From: Caldilineae bacterium
GTDB lineage: Bacteria; Chloroflexota; Anaerolineae; JAAEKA01
DNA: 64,000 nucleotides
Assembly: GCA_020634555.1 (NCBI GenBank)
Contig: JACKBK010000018.1
Span: forward strand, 1 to 64,000
Direction: 5' to 3'
The notes beneath the pieces were generated by a model. It did no database searches and had not been told where the DNA came from. It worked only from the letters and a program-made list of their open reading frames with translations. The translations under genes were made by a program, and so were the position numbers. Shown piece after piece: positions 43,001 through 49,695 of this stretch (position 1 is its first letter; every line of letters starts with the position of its first letter).

Positions 43001-43811
43001 AGCACCAAATGTCATCCTGACTGCTGATTATCCGCAGAATCTGGTGACAGTGGTCGACGCAGGCGGCGCAGTTGACAACGGCGACACGTTGACGTGGACT
43101 CTCTCAGACGTGCGGACTGCGGATGCCGATTCAGCGGTCAAGACGTTCTCATTGGCTGTCAACTCTGGCCTCGCGCCCGGACTGTACAACGTGACTGTTC
43201 CTGGGCAGATTACCAGCGACATCTCATCGCCTGCCGATCTTCAGGTCAACACCGAGGTAAACGCCGCGCCGCTCATGGTCAACTCGACATTGCTTGCCCA
43301 GCGCGCCTGGATTCCACCCGGCATGCCTGTCACCGTAACCGCAATGCTGCTGAACTACGGCACCGCTCCCTCTCTGGGGACCCAAGTCACGCTCACCTTG
43401 CCCTCTGAACTGGGTGAGCCAACGTGGATGGCTGCCTCAACAGGTTCGACTCCTGTCTACGACGCCGGCGCCCGCCAGGTCCTTTGGTCCGGTGATATAC
43501 TAATAGGCGGCGACGAGACAGTATCATTCAGCAGCATTGTGTCTCCCACCCTGACGGCCTGCGGTACTTTCACGGTGACAGGAGAAGTGACCGACACCCT
43601 TGGCGTGCTGACACCGCTCGATGTGGCCGTCAACCTGGCTGTGCCTGACGTCAACTGTACCGGCAGCGTGAACGTGGTGGATGTCCAACTCGTCGCTGGC
43701 CGCTGGGGAGCGACTCTCGGCCAGCCCGAATACCTGTACGAGTATGACCTGAACGGCAACGACGCCATCGATGTCAACGACATCATCATCGCCGCCAATC
43801 ACTGGGAGTGA
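40059..43811 (+). CDS. Secreted C25 (gingipain-like) cysteine peptidase with dockerin-like C-terminus
   Basis: The protein has 1250 residues. MRSQFWKSLFLIAVVATLAGIPPATDAQ is a signal peptide. The first half is beta-rich (propeptide/C25 N-terminal region). The catalytic domain (about 570-950) has LLVGDGHYAFRN, then AVFLQWFGHGSTVRWGS with the catalytic His and TMHNACWTGYF with the catalytic Cys, as in gingipains. Two CARDB/DUF11-like beta domains follow (DTLNYTVTLTNTSVFTAPNV). The C-terminal 60 residues, DVNCTGSVNVVDVQLVAGRWG and YDLNGNDAIDVNDIIIAANHW, are two EF-like loops of a dockerin-type module. It lies directly after the RiPP operon and could cut the exported peptide or be a general surface protease. 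It is ended by a strong terminator. Confidence 0.9.
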   Translation: MRSQFWKSLFLIAVVATLAGIPPATDAQVSQQVTKRRIQTPLYDLSSTGLSVPDSATNNVPGAPQLPVKGFTVQVPMAESWAVTFESTGSQILPDSVVIPSVPVPDLNLNTPANWSSDLDSLPSAVPVVDQPDASIYAVNAFYPESPVVVGEAQIQNGQKVLPVRVFPFQYNPITHQVRYHPDIEVTVTVSGAGVPETTATVAEDYSGQAVPETAGRVLRIHTEQRGFYHLTYDDLLAAGVTVGPGGRNPNNFAMVYKGDPIDIQLTGADDNSFDQGDLVVFYAVPYDLGRYQDYNVYYFLEDGAAYASQIASRPVTASFTPTTASAITQTLHVEQNLDYRSTYERPKRDDHFFDTAVFANVSTPVVTRTYALTLDDPLAVSGDAKLSAVIHGGDDSNVTFNPDQSMRLRFNNQDIGMYQWDGSVDYTVDEIVPAASLQTNSSVDLTVALNQLPGITSYWVSPDWVELTYPALADAENDRMFIEGVVAGGGNIVTTGFSTSSVSVYDVRDPIAPKLLSGVGAQLDGSSYSIYWTETEAQPAYFLTTETAILAPIAIEVDQPSGWRSPTNDFDYIAIIGTERNATGTTSLGAELGNAVQPLLDHRSAEGLLVAKVNLQDVYDEFSNGFVDPDAIRAFLTYAYNNWQRQPRYVLLVGDGHYAFRNEVSTALHNTLPPYLVHVDPWIGEVPADSRFVSVDGEDDYLPEMAIGRIPANSAADVTAVVNKTLAYEDAVATPDGDWNLRSVYVADNYSDPAGDFHALSDNVRLNWLPSLYTGQQVYYRMDPDHDTGPEMRTAIKNAFNQGAVFLQWFGHGSTVRWGSVSMYNILDPANLTPTGQTPLTMHNACWTGYFAVLSNNYQALGETLVSVPNKGSVADYSPSGLHIGAALLTLDQGMHKAMFKDRIPRAGDVVKASKDYFFANSLAYHDLIDSMIFFGDPALELRLPTADFSDSTMEVSETTADPGDTLNYTVTLTNTSVFTAPNVILTADYPQNLVTVVDAGGAVDNGDTLTWTLSDVRTADADSAVKTFSLAVNSGLAPGLYNVTVPGQITSDISSPADLQVNTEVNAAPLMVNSTLLAQRAWIPPGMPVTVTAMLLNYGTAPSLGTQVTLTLPSELGEPTWMAASTGSTPVYDAGARQVLWSGDILIGGDETVSFSSIVSPTLTACGTFTVTGEVTDTLGVLTPLDVAVNLAVPDVNCTGSVNVVDVQLVAGRWGATLGQPEYLYEYDLNGNDAIDVNDIIIAANHWE

Positions 43812-43829
43812 TATCCGCGACACTCACAC

Positions 43830-43863
43830 AAAAAGCCCCGGCCGATCTGGCCGGGGCTTTTTT
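43830..43863 (+). terminator. Rho-independent terminator of the C25 peptidase gene
   Basis: AAAAGCCCCGGCC and GGCCGGGGCTTTT around GATCT, followed by T residues, 18 bases after the stop. Confidence 0.93.
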
Positions 43864-43904
43864 ATACGTCGGTTGGATCAACAATCGCCGCGACTGGTCG
43901 TGGT

Positions 43905-43992
43905 GGACTTCGGAAGTCGCTGATTGCTCATCACGACCAGCCTACAACTGTTGAATGCCCTTCGGCTGTTGGCTCGGCGACTTCCGAAGTCC
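43905..43992. repeat. Paired palindrome element, second copy
   Basis: GGACTTCGGAAGTCGC (43905-43920) and its inverse GCGACTTCCGAAGTCC (43977-43992). It has the same layout and almost the same length as the pair at 4869-4955, with an unrelated interior. It sits between convergent genes. Confidence 0.7.
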
Positions 43993-44021
43993 CGTTGGGT
44001 GGCTTTTCAAACAGTATCTCA

Positions 44022-45677
44022 TCACGCCTCCAGGATCGCAGTAACGATCAGCGGCTTGCGGCCGGTGCGGTCGTAGAAGTAGCGCCCCAACGTCTCCCGG
44101 CTCACCTCGTCCAGACCGCGCTTGCTGACGCGGCTGGTCTGACGCAACGCTGCCACCAACCGTTCTTGGGCACCACGTAACAGCTCACCGGCTTCCTTCT
44201 CATAAACAAACCCGCGCGACACAATCTCCGGCTCGCCGGCCAGCTCGCGGGTCGCGAAGTTCCAGGCAAATGCAACGCTGACGAAGCCATAGCTCGCCAG
44301 AATTTCCCGGTCACGCAGCACAGCAGGTCCAACGTCGCCGATGCCGCTGCCGGCCACAAAGACATAGCCGCCCGGCAGCCGTTCGCCGACCACCGCGCCC
44401 GCCTCATCGAACTCCAGCACGACACCGTTCTCGATAAGCAGGATATACTCTTCGGGAATGCCCAGCCCGCGTGCCAGGCGTGCATGTGCGTGGAGGTGGC
44501 GCAGCTCTCCGTGGATGGGTACGAAATACTCTGGCTTGGTCAGCGCCAGCAGCAGTTTCATCTCTTCCTGGCTGGCGTGCCCGCTGACGTGAACGTCGGC
44601 CAGTGGCGGATAAATCACGTCTGCGCCGCGGCGAATCAGCCGGTTGATCATCGCAGAAACAACTTCTTCGTTGCCGGGGATCGGCGTTGAACTGAGGATA
44701 ACCGTGTCACCCGCTACCACGTCTATATCGCGGTGCCGACCGGTTGCCATGCGCGCAAGTGCTGCCTCCGGCTGCCCCTGAGCCCCGGTTGTGATGATCA
44801 CCTGTTTGTCCGGAGCGATTCCCTTGATCTTGTCGAAGTTCACCAGCGTGCCGCGCGGCACATCGAGATAGCCCAGCTTGCGGGCCGTCTCGACGTTCTT
44901 GCGCATGCTGTAGCCCGCCAGCGCTACCTTGCGGCGATGTTGATGTGCGATGTTGAGAATGAGTTGCACTCGGCCCAGCGACGACGAGAAACTGGAAACA
45001 ATGACTCGTCCCGGCGCATCGCGGAAGATGGCGTCGAACGCGCCGGCGATGCTGGACTCAGGTGGTGTCCAGCCAGGCCGCTCGGCGCCGGTGGAGTCGG
45101 CCAGCAGCACCATGACGCCCTCGCTGCCCAGCTCCGCCAGCCGGCCGAAGTCAGGTCCATAGCCTTGTACGGGAGTATAGTCGAACTTGAAGTCGCCGGT
45201 GTGCAGCGCCAACCCAACCGGGGTGCGGATCGCCACCGCCATGCCGTCGGGGATGGAATGCGTCACCGCGATAAATTCGGCTTCAAACGGGCCGATGGCT
45301 ACCTGTTCACCCTCGCTCACAGTGACCCGTTCGCAAACCTTTTGTAAACCGGCTTCCTTGAGTTTGTGCTCGATCATGCCCTGCACCAGCCGCGAGGCGT
45401 AGATCGGGACCGACAGATTGAGATCCTTCAAGAGGAAGGGCAAGCCACCTATGTGGTCTTCGTGACCATGGGTGATCACCAAACCGATGATACGGTCAAC
45501 CTTGTCGCGCAGATAACTCCAGTCGGGCAGTACCAGGTCCACACCCAGCATGTCGTTGTCCGGGAACATCACGCCGCAATCGACGATCAATATCTGATCG
45601 TCGTATTCAAACAGGGTCATGTTCTTCCCGATCTCGCCAAGCCCGCCAAGGGGGATTATTCTTAAACTTGTTGTCAT
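44022..45677 (-). CDS. rnj: Ribonuclease J
   Basis: The protein has 551 residues. LRIIPLGGLGEIGKNMTLFEYDDQILIVDCGVMFP opens the metallo-beta-lactamase domain. VITHGHEDHIGGLPF is the HxHxDH zinc motif, ALHTGDFKFDYTP follows, and the beta-CASP domain contains VIVSSFSSSLGRVQLI. HVSGHASQEEMKLLLALTKPEYFVPIHGELRHL carries the last metal His. The C-terminal RNase J domain is complete. It is the 5'-3' exonuclease and endonuclease for mRNA and rRNA turnover. It is last in an operon with the M20 peptidase and PAP2 genes (16 bases after PAP2). Confidence 0.96.
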   Translation of the reverse strand: MTTSLRIIPLGGLGEIGKNMTLFEYDDQILIVDCGVMFPDNDMLGVDLVLPDWSYLRDKVDRIIGLVITHGHEDHIGGLPFLLKDLNLSVPIYASRLVQGMIEHKLKEAGLQKVCERVTVSEGEQVAIGPFEAEFIAVTHSIPDGMAVAIRTPVGLALHTGDFKFDYTPVQGYGPDFGRLAELGSEGVMVLLADSTGAERPGWTPPESSIAGAFDAIFRDAPGRVIVSSFSSSLGRVQLILNIAHQHRRKVALAGYSMRKNVETARKLGYLDVPRGTLVNFDKIKGIAPDKQVIITTGAQGQPEAALARMATGRHRDIDVVAGDTVILSSTPIPGNEEVVSAMINRLIRRGADVIYPPLADVHVSGHASQEEMKLLLALTKPEYFVPIHGELRHLHAHARLARGLGIPEEYILLIENGVVLEFDEAGAVVGERLPGGYVFVAGSGIGDVGPAVLRDREILASYGFVSVAFAWNFATRELAGEPEIVSRGFVYEKEAGELLRGAQERLVAALRQTSRVSKRGLDEVSRETLGRYFYDRTGRKPLIVTAILEA

Positions 45678-45693
45678 TTTGTTTTTCCTTCTC

Positions 45694-46623
45694 TCAACCG
45701 ACCAAATCGCTCTCGGCCAGCTTCAACTTTACAAAAATCAATGGCGCCACACCAATAGCCGTCAGACCAACCAGGGCATAGCGCGCCATGCGGACGGACT
45801 GTTCCAGCATCCATGGCTCCAGGTCAGGCACGAAGCGGCCGCCGACATAGACCAACCCCACCAGTGCGATGCCAACAATGTAACGCAGCACGCGCCGGCC
45901 CAGGGAACCTTCGACTCGGAAACCCACCCAGCGCGCCTCGATGATCGATCCAAATCCTGCCCCCATCAAGATACCGCCAACCACAGCGCCAAACGAATTC
46001 GGATACTGGCCGGCCCGATCCGGCGGCAGCAGCAGCACCAACACTACCGGTCCCAACACACTCAACGCCAGCTTGCCTGCAACTGACAGACCGGCCCAGC
46101 GCGCAGCCAGCCGCTCCTCGTAGCGCAACCATAAGATCAGTATCAATCCGCCCAGCAGCCAGCCGGCCAGCACATCCTGGGGAAAATGAGCGCCCAGGTA
46201 GAGGCGCGAAACGCTGATCAACAGCGCCATAATCACGGCAAGTATGGTGAACCAGCCGCGCCGCACCTGGACGGCGAGATAGCCCCACAGCACGACGCCG
46301 GTGGTCTGGGCGTGGTTGCTGGGCAGCCCGTAGGTCGGTTCCTCGACCAGTTGCCGCACCCGGGCCGGATCGGGCCGTGGCAGTTTGAGCAGCGACTTGA
46401 CAAATTCGTTGGCCCAGGATGACAGCATCATCAGCACCAGCAGCCGGATCCCCCAGCGCCGGTTGATGCACCAATAGACCAGCGTCAGCATCACCATGTA
46501 CGCTTCCGCGTTGCCTAACCAGGTGACAGCCAGGAAGAACGCGTCCAACAGCCCACCGCTGAACGCCTGAATCCAAAGAATGACGTCCGTACCCCAGGTC
46601 TGCAGGCCGAGGAACTGTTCCAT
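45694..46623 (-). CDS. PAP2 family membrane phosphatase
   Basis: The protein has 309 residues with about eight hydrophobic helices. The three phosphatase motifs are present as KLPRPDP (KX6RP-like), YGLPSNHAQTTGVVLWG (PSxH) and SRLYLGAHFPQDVLAGWLLG (SRX5HX3D). The second half has additional helices without motifs. It probably removes phosphate from a lipid pyrophosphate such as undecaprenyl pyrophosphate or from phosphatidate. The ATG lies immediately after the peptidase stop with no gap. Confidence 0.9.
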   Translation of the reverse strand: MEQFLGLQTWGTDVILWIQAFSGGLLDAFFLAVTWLGNAEAYMVMLTLVYWCINRRWGIRLLVLMMLSSWANEFVKSLLKLPRPDPARVRQLVEEPTYGLPSNHAQTTGVVLWGYLAVQVRRGWFTILAVIMALLISVSRLYLGAHFPQDVLAGWLLGGLILILWLRYEERLAARWAGLSVAGKLALSVLGPVVLVLLLPPDRAGQYPNSFGAVVGGILMGAGFGSIIEARWVGFRVEGSLGRRVLRYIVGIALVGLVYVGGRFVPDLEPWMLEQSVRMARYALVGLTAIGVAPLIFVKLKLAESDLVG

Positions 46624-47712
46624 TTACACCGCCATCCGGCGCACCACCGCCAGCAGCAACTCCGTGCCAGCAGCCATATCGGCAACCGCGATGTGCTCGT
46701 TGGGAGTGTGGACATCCTCCATGCCGGTGCTGATGACCACGCAGGCAATGCCGGTCGCGTTGTAGATGTTGCCATCGGTACCGCCGCCGCTGCTGCGTAG
46801 CATGACTTCATAGCCCAGCTCGCGGGCCGAGGTAGCTGTCGCCTGCACAATGGGCGTCTGCTCCGGCAGCCGGTAGGCATCGTAGGCCCGGGTCACGTCG
46901 CAGTCGACGCGGGTGTTGTGCCTGGCCGCAGCTCCGTTGAACGCGTCGAGGATCGATGCCGTCAGCATTTCCAGCTTCTTTGCGTCGCGGCTGCGCGCCT
47001 CACCAACCACCCGCACCCGGTCGGGCACAATGTTGCGCGCCGTCCCGCCCTCGATAATGCCGATATTCGACGTGGTTTCGAAGTCGATGCGCCCCAGTGG
47101 CATGGCAGCGATGGCCTCAGAGGCGACGCGGATGGCGTTGATGCCGCGCTCCGGCTCGGAACCGGCGTGCGAACTGACGCCGTGAACCGTGAATACCAGA
47201 CTGTCCTGGCCGGGCGCCGCGACCACAAGATGGCCGGTCGGGCCGCCGGCGTCCAGAATCACACCATGGCGGGCGCGCAGCTTGCCGGTGTCCATGTTGC
47301 GCGCACCATACAGCCCCAGTTCCTCGCCAACGCTGATGACGACCTCCAGCGGCGGATGTGCCAGGTCATGCTCGCGCAGCGTTTGCAGCACCTCCAGAAT
47401 CGCTGCGACACCCGACTTGTCATCGCCGCCGAGAATCGTGTCGCCCGCGCTGTAGATCACGCCATCGCGAATCACCGGTTCGATGCCAATGTCAGTGCCG
47501 ACGGTGTCCATGTGCGCGCTGAGCAACAACCAGTCGTCGCCAACGCTGTTAGTTCGACCAACGAGGTTGCCGATCTCGTCGAATTCGGTCTCCAGGCCCA
47601 ACGCTTGTAGGCGCCCGGCCAGATGGCGGCCGATCGCGGCTTCCTGCCCACTAGGACTGTCGATGCGTACCAGTTCCAGAAATGTATTGACAAGGCGATC
47701 TTGGTTGATCAC
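46624..47712 (-). CDS. M20 family zinc peptidase, PepT/PepV-like
   Basis: The protein has 362 residues. LLLSAHMDTVG (first metal), SAGDTILGGDDKSGVAAILEVLQTL (bridging Asp), VVISVGEELGLYGARNMD (Glu pair) and DAGGPTGHLVV follow the M20 order. GVSSHAGSEPERGINAI is the dimerisation lid, and SSGGGTDGNIYNATG ... MEDVHTPNEHIAVADM holds the last His. It is a cytoplasmic exopeptidase or tripeptidase. It is first gene of a three-gene operon with PAP2 and RNase J. Confidence 0.93.
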   Translation of the reverse strand: MINQDRLVNTFLELVRIDSPSGQEAAIGRHLAGRLQALGLETEFDEIGNLVGRTNSVGDDWLLLSAHMDTVGTDIGIEPVIRDGVIYSAGDTILGGDDKSGVAAILEVLQTLREHDLAHPPLEVVISVGEELGLYGARNMDTGKLRARHGVILDAGGPTGHLVVAAPGQDSLVFTVHGVSSHAGSEPERGINAIRVASEAIAAMPLGRIDFETTSNIGIIEGGTARNIVPDRVRVVGEARSRDAKKLEMLTASILDAFNGAAARHNTRVDCDVTRAYDAYRLPEQTPIVQATATSARELGYEVMLRSSGGGTDGNIYNATGIACVVISTGMEDVHTPNEHIAVADMAAGTELLLAVVRRMAV

Positions 47713-47779
47713 GAAATTACCTCAGAAGAATATAGTTGAGAAGGGGGAGGACCGGGCGCGGGTACTCTACAACAGCGGG

Positions 47780-47808
47780 ATTATAACACAGGAACGGTTT
47801 GCGGCCAA
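47780..47808 (-). promoter_or_regulatory. Promoter of the peptidase-PAP2-RNase J operon
   Basis: Minus strand TTGGCC (47808-47803), 17-base spacer, extended -10 TGTTATAAT (TATAAT 47785-47780). Confidence 0.65.
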
Positions 47809-47841
47809 CGAAAACTCGTGTCCGCTTCCGGTCCCGGTGGT

Positions 47842-47878
47842 AAAAAAACGCCCCTGCCATCTCGTGCTGACAGGGGCG
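47842..47878 (-). terminator. Rho-independent terminator of the cytochrome operon
   Basis: On the minus strand CGCCCCTG pairs with CAGGGGCG and is followed by TTTTTTT. It lies 31 bases after the stop of the last cytochrome c gene. Confidence 0.88.
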
Positions 47879-47909
47879 CTCGAATTTAGAAGCGTCGTCT
47901 GCTGCTGGC

Positions 47910-48746
47910 TTACGACTCCGGTGTCTTGCGCCCAGAGAACCAGATCACCAGCACGATGAGGGCGACAACCAACAACAACAGCAGTAGAATTAGCAGCCAG
48001 TTTGTGCCGCCACTGTCAGTTGCCTCTGAAGGCGCGGGCGTTGCAGTTGCTTGCGCTGGCTGCGCCGCCTGCAGGCTGATGATGTAGGCAGAGATATCGT
48101 CAATCTCGGCGTCACTCAGCGGGCCGCCGTTGGCCTGACTCCAGGCCGGCATAGCTGTGCCACTGATGCCGGTGGCGACAGTAGCACGCACAAACTGCTG
48201 CGGATTGATGCTGGCGAAAGCTTTATTAAGATTTGCGCCAACCCGTCCCTGCCCCTGGTCGCCATGGCACATAGCACAGTTCTCGACAAACAGCACATGG
48301 CCAGTGCTGGGATCACCGCTCACACCCGGCACCGTTGGTACCGGCGTCACCGGCAGCGGAGTCGCCGTTGGCGCCATAGGGCTGCGTCCGCCGCTGAGGC
48401 TCACCACAAAAGCCGACACGTCGGCGATCTCCTGGTCGGTCAGCGGTCCGCCATGCGCCTGGCTCCACGGTGGCATGGCCGTACCTGCAATACCCTGCTC
48501 TACGACCGACTGCACAAAGGCGTTGGGATCCAGCGCCGGGAAGTCGGACGACAGGTTCAGACCAAGCCGCCCCTGCCCTTCCGCCCCGTGACAGACCGCG
48601 CAGTTGGCGTCGTAGATCTGCGAGCCGCGCGTGATGTCACCCTCCTGAGCCGCGGCAGCGGCAGTGAACAGGATCAACAGCAGGGCAGTCAGTAGAACAA
48701 CGATGGATATGCGTGCTACGTGGCGATGCGGGTGGTACGCTGGCAT
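47910..48746 (-). CDS. Membrane-anchored diheme cytochrome c
   Basis: The protein has 278 residues with AAGGAGG before the ATG. A signal sequence (about 10-34) is followed by two similar class I cytochrome c domains, each with a heme-binding CxxCH: GSQIYDANCAVCHGAEGQGRLG and GHVLFVENCAMCHGDQGQGRVG. Each also has a Met-bearing segment, GIAGTAMPPWSQAHGGPL or GISGTAMPAWSQANGGPL. A Pro/Thr-rich linker joins them. A C-terminal helix (WLLILLLLLLVVALIVLVIWF) anchors the protein outside. It is the last gene of the bc-complex cluster and probably carries electrons to a terminal oxidase. Confidence 0.93.
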   Translation of the reverse strand: MPAYHPHRHVARISIVVLLTALLLILFTAAAAAQEGDITRGSQIYDANCAVCHGAEGQGRLGLNLSSDFPALDPNAFVQSVVEQGIAGTAMPPWSQAHGGPLTDQEIADVSAFVVSLSGGRSPMAPTATPLPVTPVPTVPGVSGDPSTGHVLFVENCAMCHGDQGQGRVGANLNKAFASINPQQFVRATVATGISGTAMPAWSQANGGPLSDAEIDDISAYIISLQAAQPAQATATPAPSEATDSGGTNWLLILLLLLLVVALIVLVIWFSGRKTPES

Positions 48747-48786
48747 ATCGCCTCCTTTGGGTAAACAACGAGGGCTGACAAAGCAA

Positions 48787-48818
48787 CTGGCCGGGCGGCG
48801 GGTGGCCAGCCCGGCCAG
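48787..48818. terminator. GC-rich hairpin between two cytochrome c genes
   Basis: CTGGCCGGGC (48787-48796) and GCCCGGCCAG (48809-48818), ten exact pairs without a U-run. Confidence 0.45.
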
Positions 48819-48848
48819 TCATGAGGGTCAGAATAGGCGTGTGCGTCA

Positions 48849-48882
48849 AGAAGTTCGACTTTTCGGAAAAAGTCGAACTTCT
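48849..48882. terminator. Palindromic hairpin after the first diheme cytochrome gene
   Basis: AGAAGTTCGACTTTT and AAAAGTCGAACTTCT, 15 exact pairs around CGGA, 7 bases after the stop. Relatives lie at 3456-3487 and 61343-61376. It may tune expression of the last gene of the operon. Confidence 0.65.
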
Positions 48883-48889
48883 GCACGGT

Positions 48890-49690
48890 CTATTGCAACG
48901 TCAGCAGGTATTGGATCAACCCGTTCAACTCAGCCTCGGAAAGGGTGCTGCCGAACGTCTGCGGCATCAGGTTCGGCGAACATGGACCAGTTGGACACTC
49001 AGGCACGATAAAGGCGTTGGGATCCACGATAGACTGATGGATGTATTCCTCAGCCGACAGTCCGGCGACCTCCGTTCCGGCGCGAGTCGCGATGCCACCC
49101 AGGTTCGGGCCGATGATTCCTGCGCCACCTGGCTCGCCGTGACAGCCTGCGCAACCGTTGGCCGCGTAGACCGCCATGCCGATCTCGACCGGATCAGCGT
49201 TGGGATCGATGACAACTTCTTCGGTAGGAGTAGCTTCGCCGCCGCCTACCGCCGTGGCCTCCCAGTTCAGGATGAAATCAGCCAGATCGCGTACCTGGTC
49301 GGGCCGCAACGGACCGCCATATTCCTCACCCCAGGTCGGCATAACCGCTGAGTAGTTGCCGCTGCCCACCGGCCTGCCGGACGCAATGGTCAGTTCAATG
49401 TAGCTTTGCAGCGTACCGGCGTAACCGACTTCCTGCAAGCGGCCATCGAAGAAATTCGCGCTGTTCAGCGCCGGCGCCACGCCGGGAATGCCCTGTCCCT
49501 GCACACCGTGACAGCCAATGCAGTTGGTCTCGAAGAGCTTGGCGCCGTTCTCAATCGAACGTCCTGCAAAATTAGCCTCGCGTTCAGAAAGGCGATTAAG
49601 CTCGCGGAAGCCAACAATGGAGGTTGCCAGAGCGATGCCGAGAACGGCCAGGATGCCAATTGTGATCTTCAATAAGGTGTTGTTTCTCAT
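48890..49690 (-). CDS. Diheme cytochrome c of the bc complex
   Basis: The protein has 266 residues. One N-terminal membrane helix (TIGILAVLGIALATSIVG) precedes two cytochrome c domains with KLFETNCIGCHGVQGQGIPG and AVYAANGCAGCHGEPGGAGIIG heme sites. Met-ligand candidates are SAVMPTWGEEYGGPL and NLMPQTFGSTLSEAEL. The gene lies 5 bases after cytochrome b, so it should replace cytochrome c1/f as the high-potential acceptor in the complex. Multiheme c subunits in this position are known from several Gram-positive and Chloroflexi bc complexes. Confidence 0.92.
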   Translation of the reverse strand: MRNNTLLKITIGILAVLGIALATSIVGFRELNRLSEREANFAGRSIENGAKLFETNCIGCHGVQGQGIPGVAPALNSANFFDGRLQEVGYAGTLQSYIELTIASGRPVGSGNYSAVMPTWGEEYGGPLRPDQVRDLADFILNWEATAVGGGEATPTEEVVIDPNADPVEIGMAVYAANGCAGCHGEPGGAGIIGPNLGGIATRAGTEVAGLSAEEYIHQSIVDPNAFIVPECPTGPCSPNLMPQTFGSTLSEAELNGLIQYLLTLQ

Positions 49691-49695
49691 GGCCG

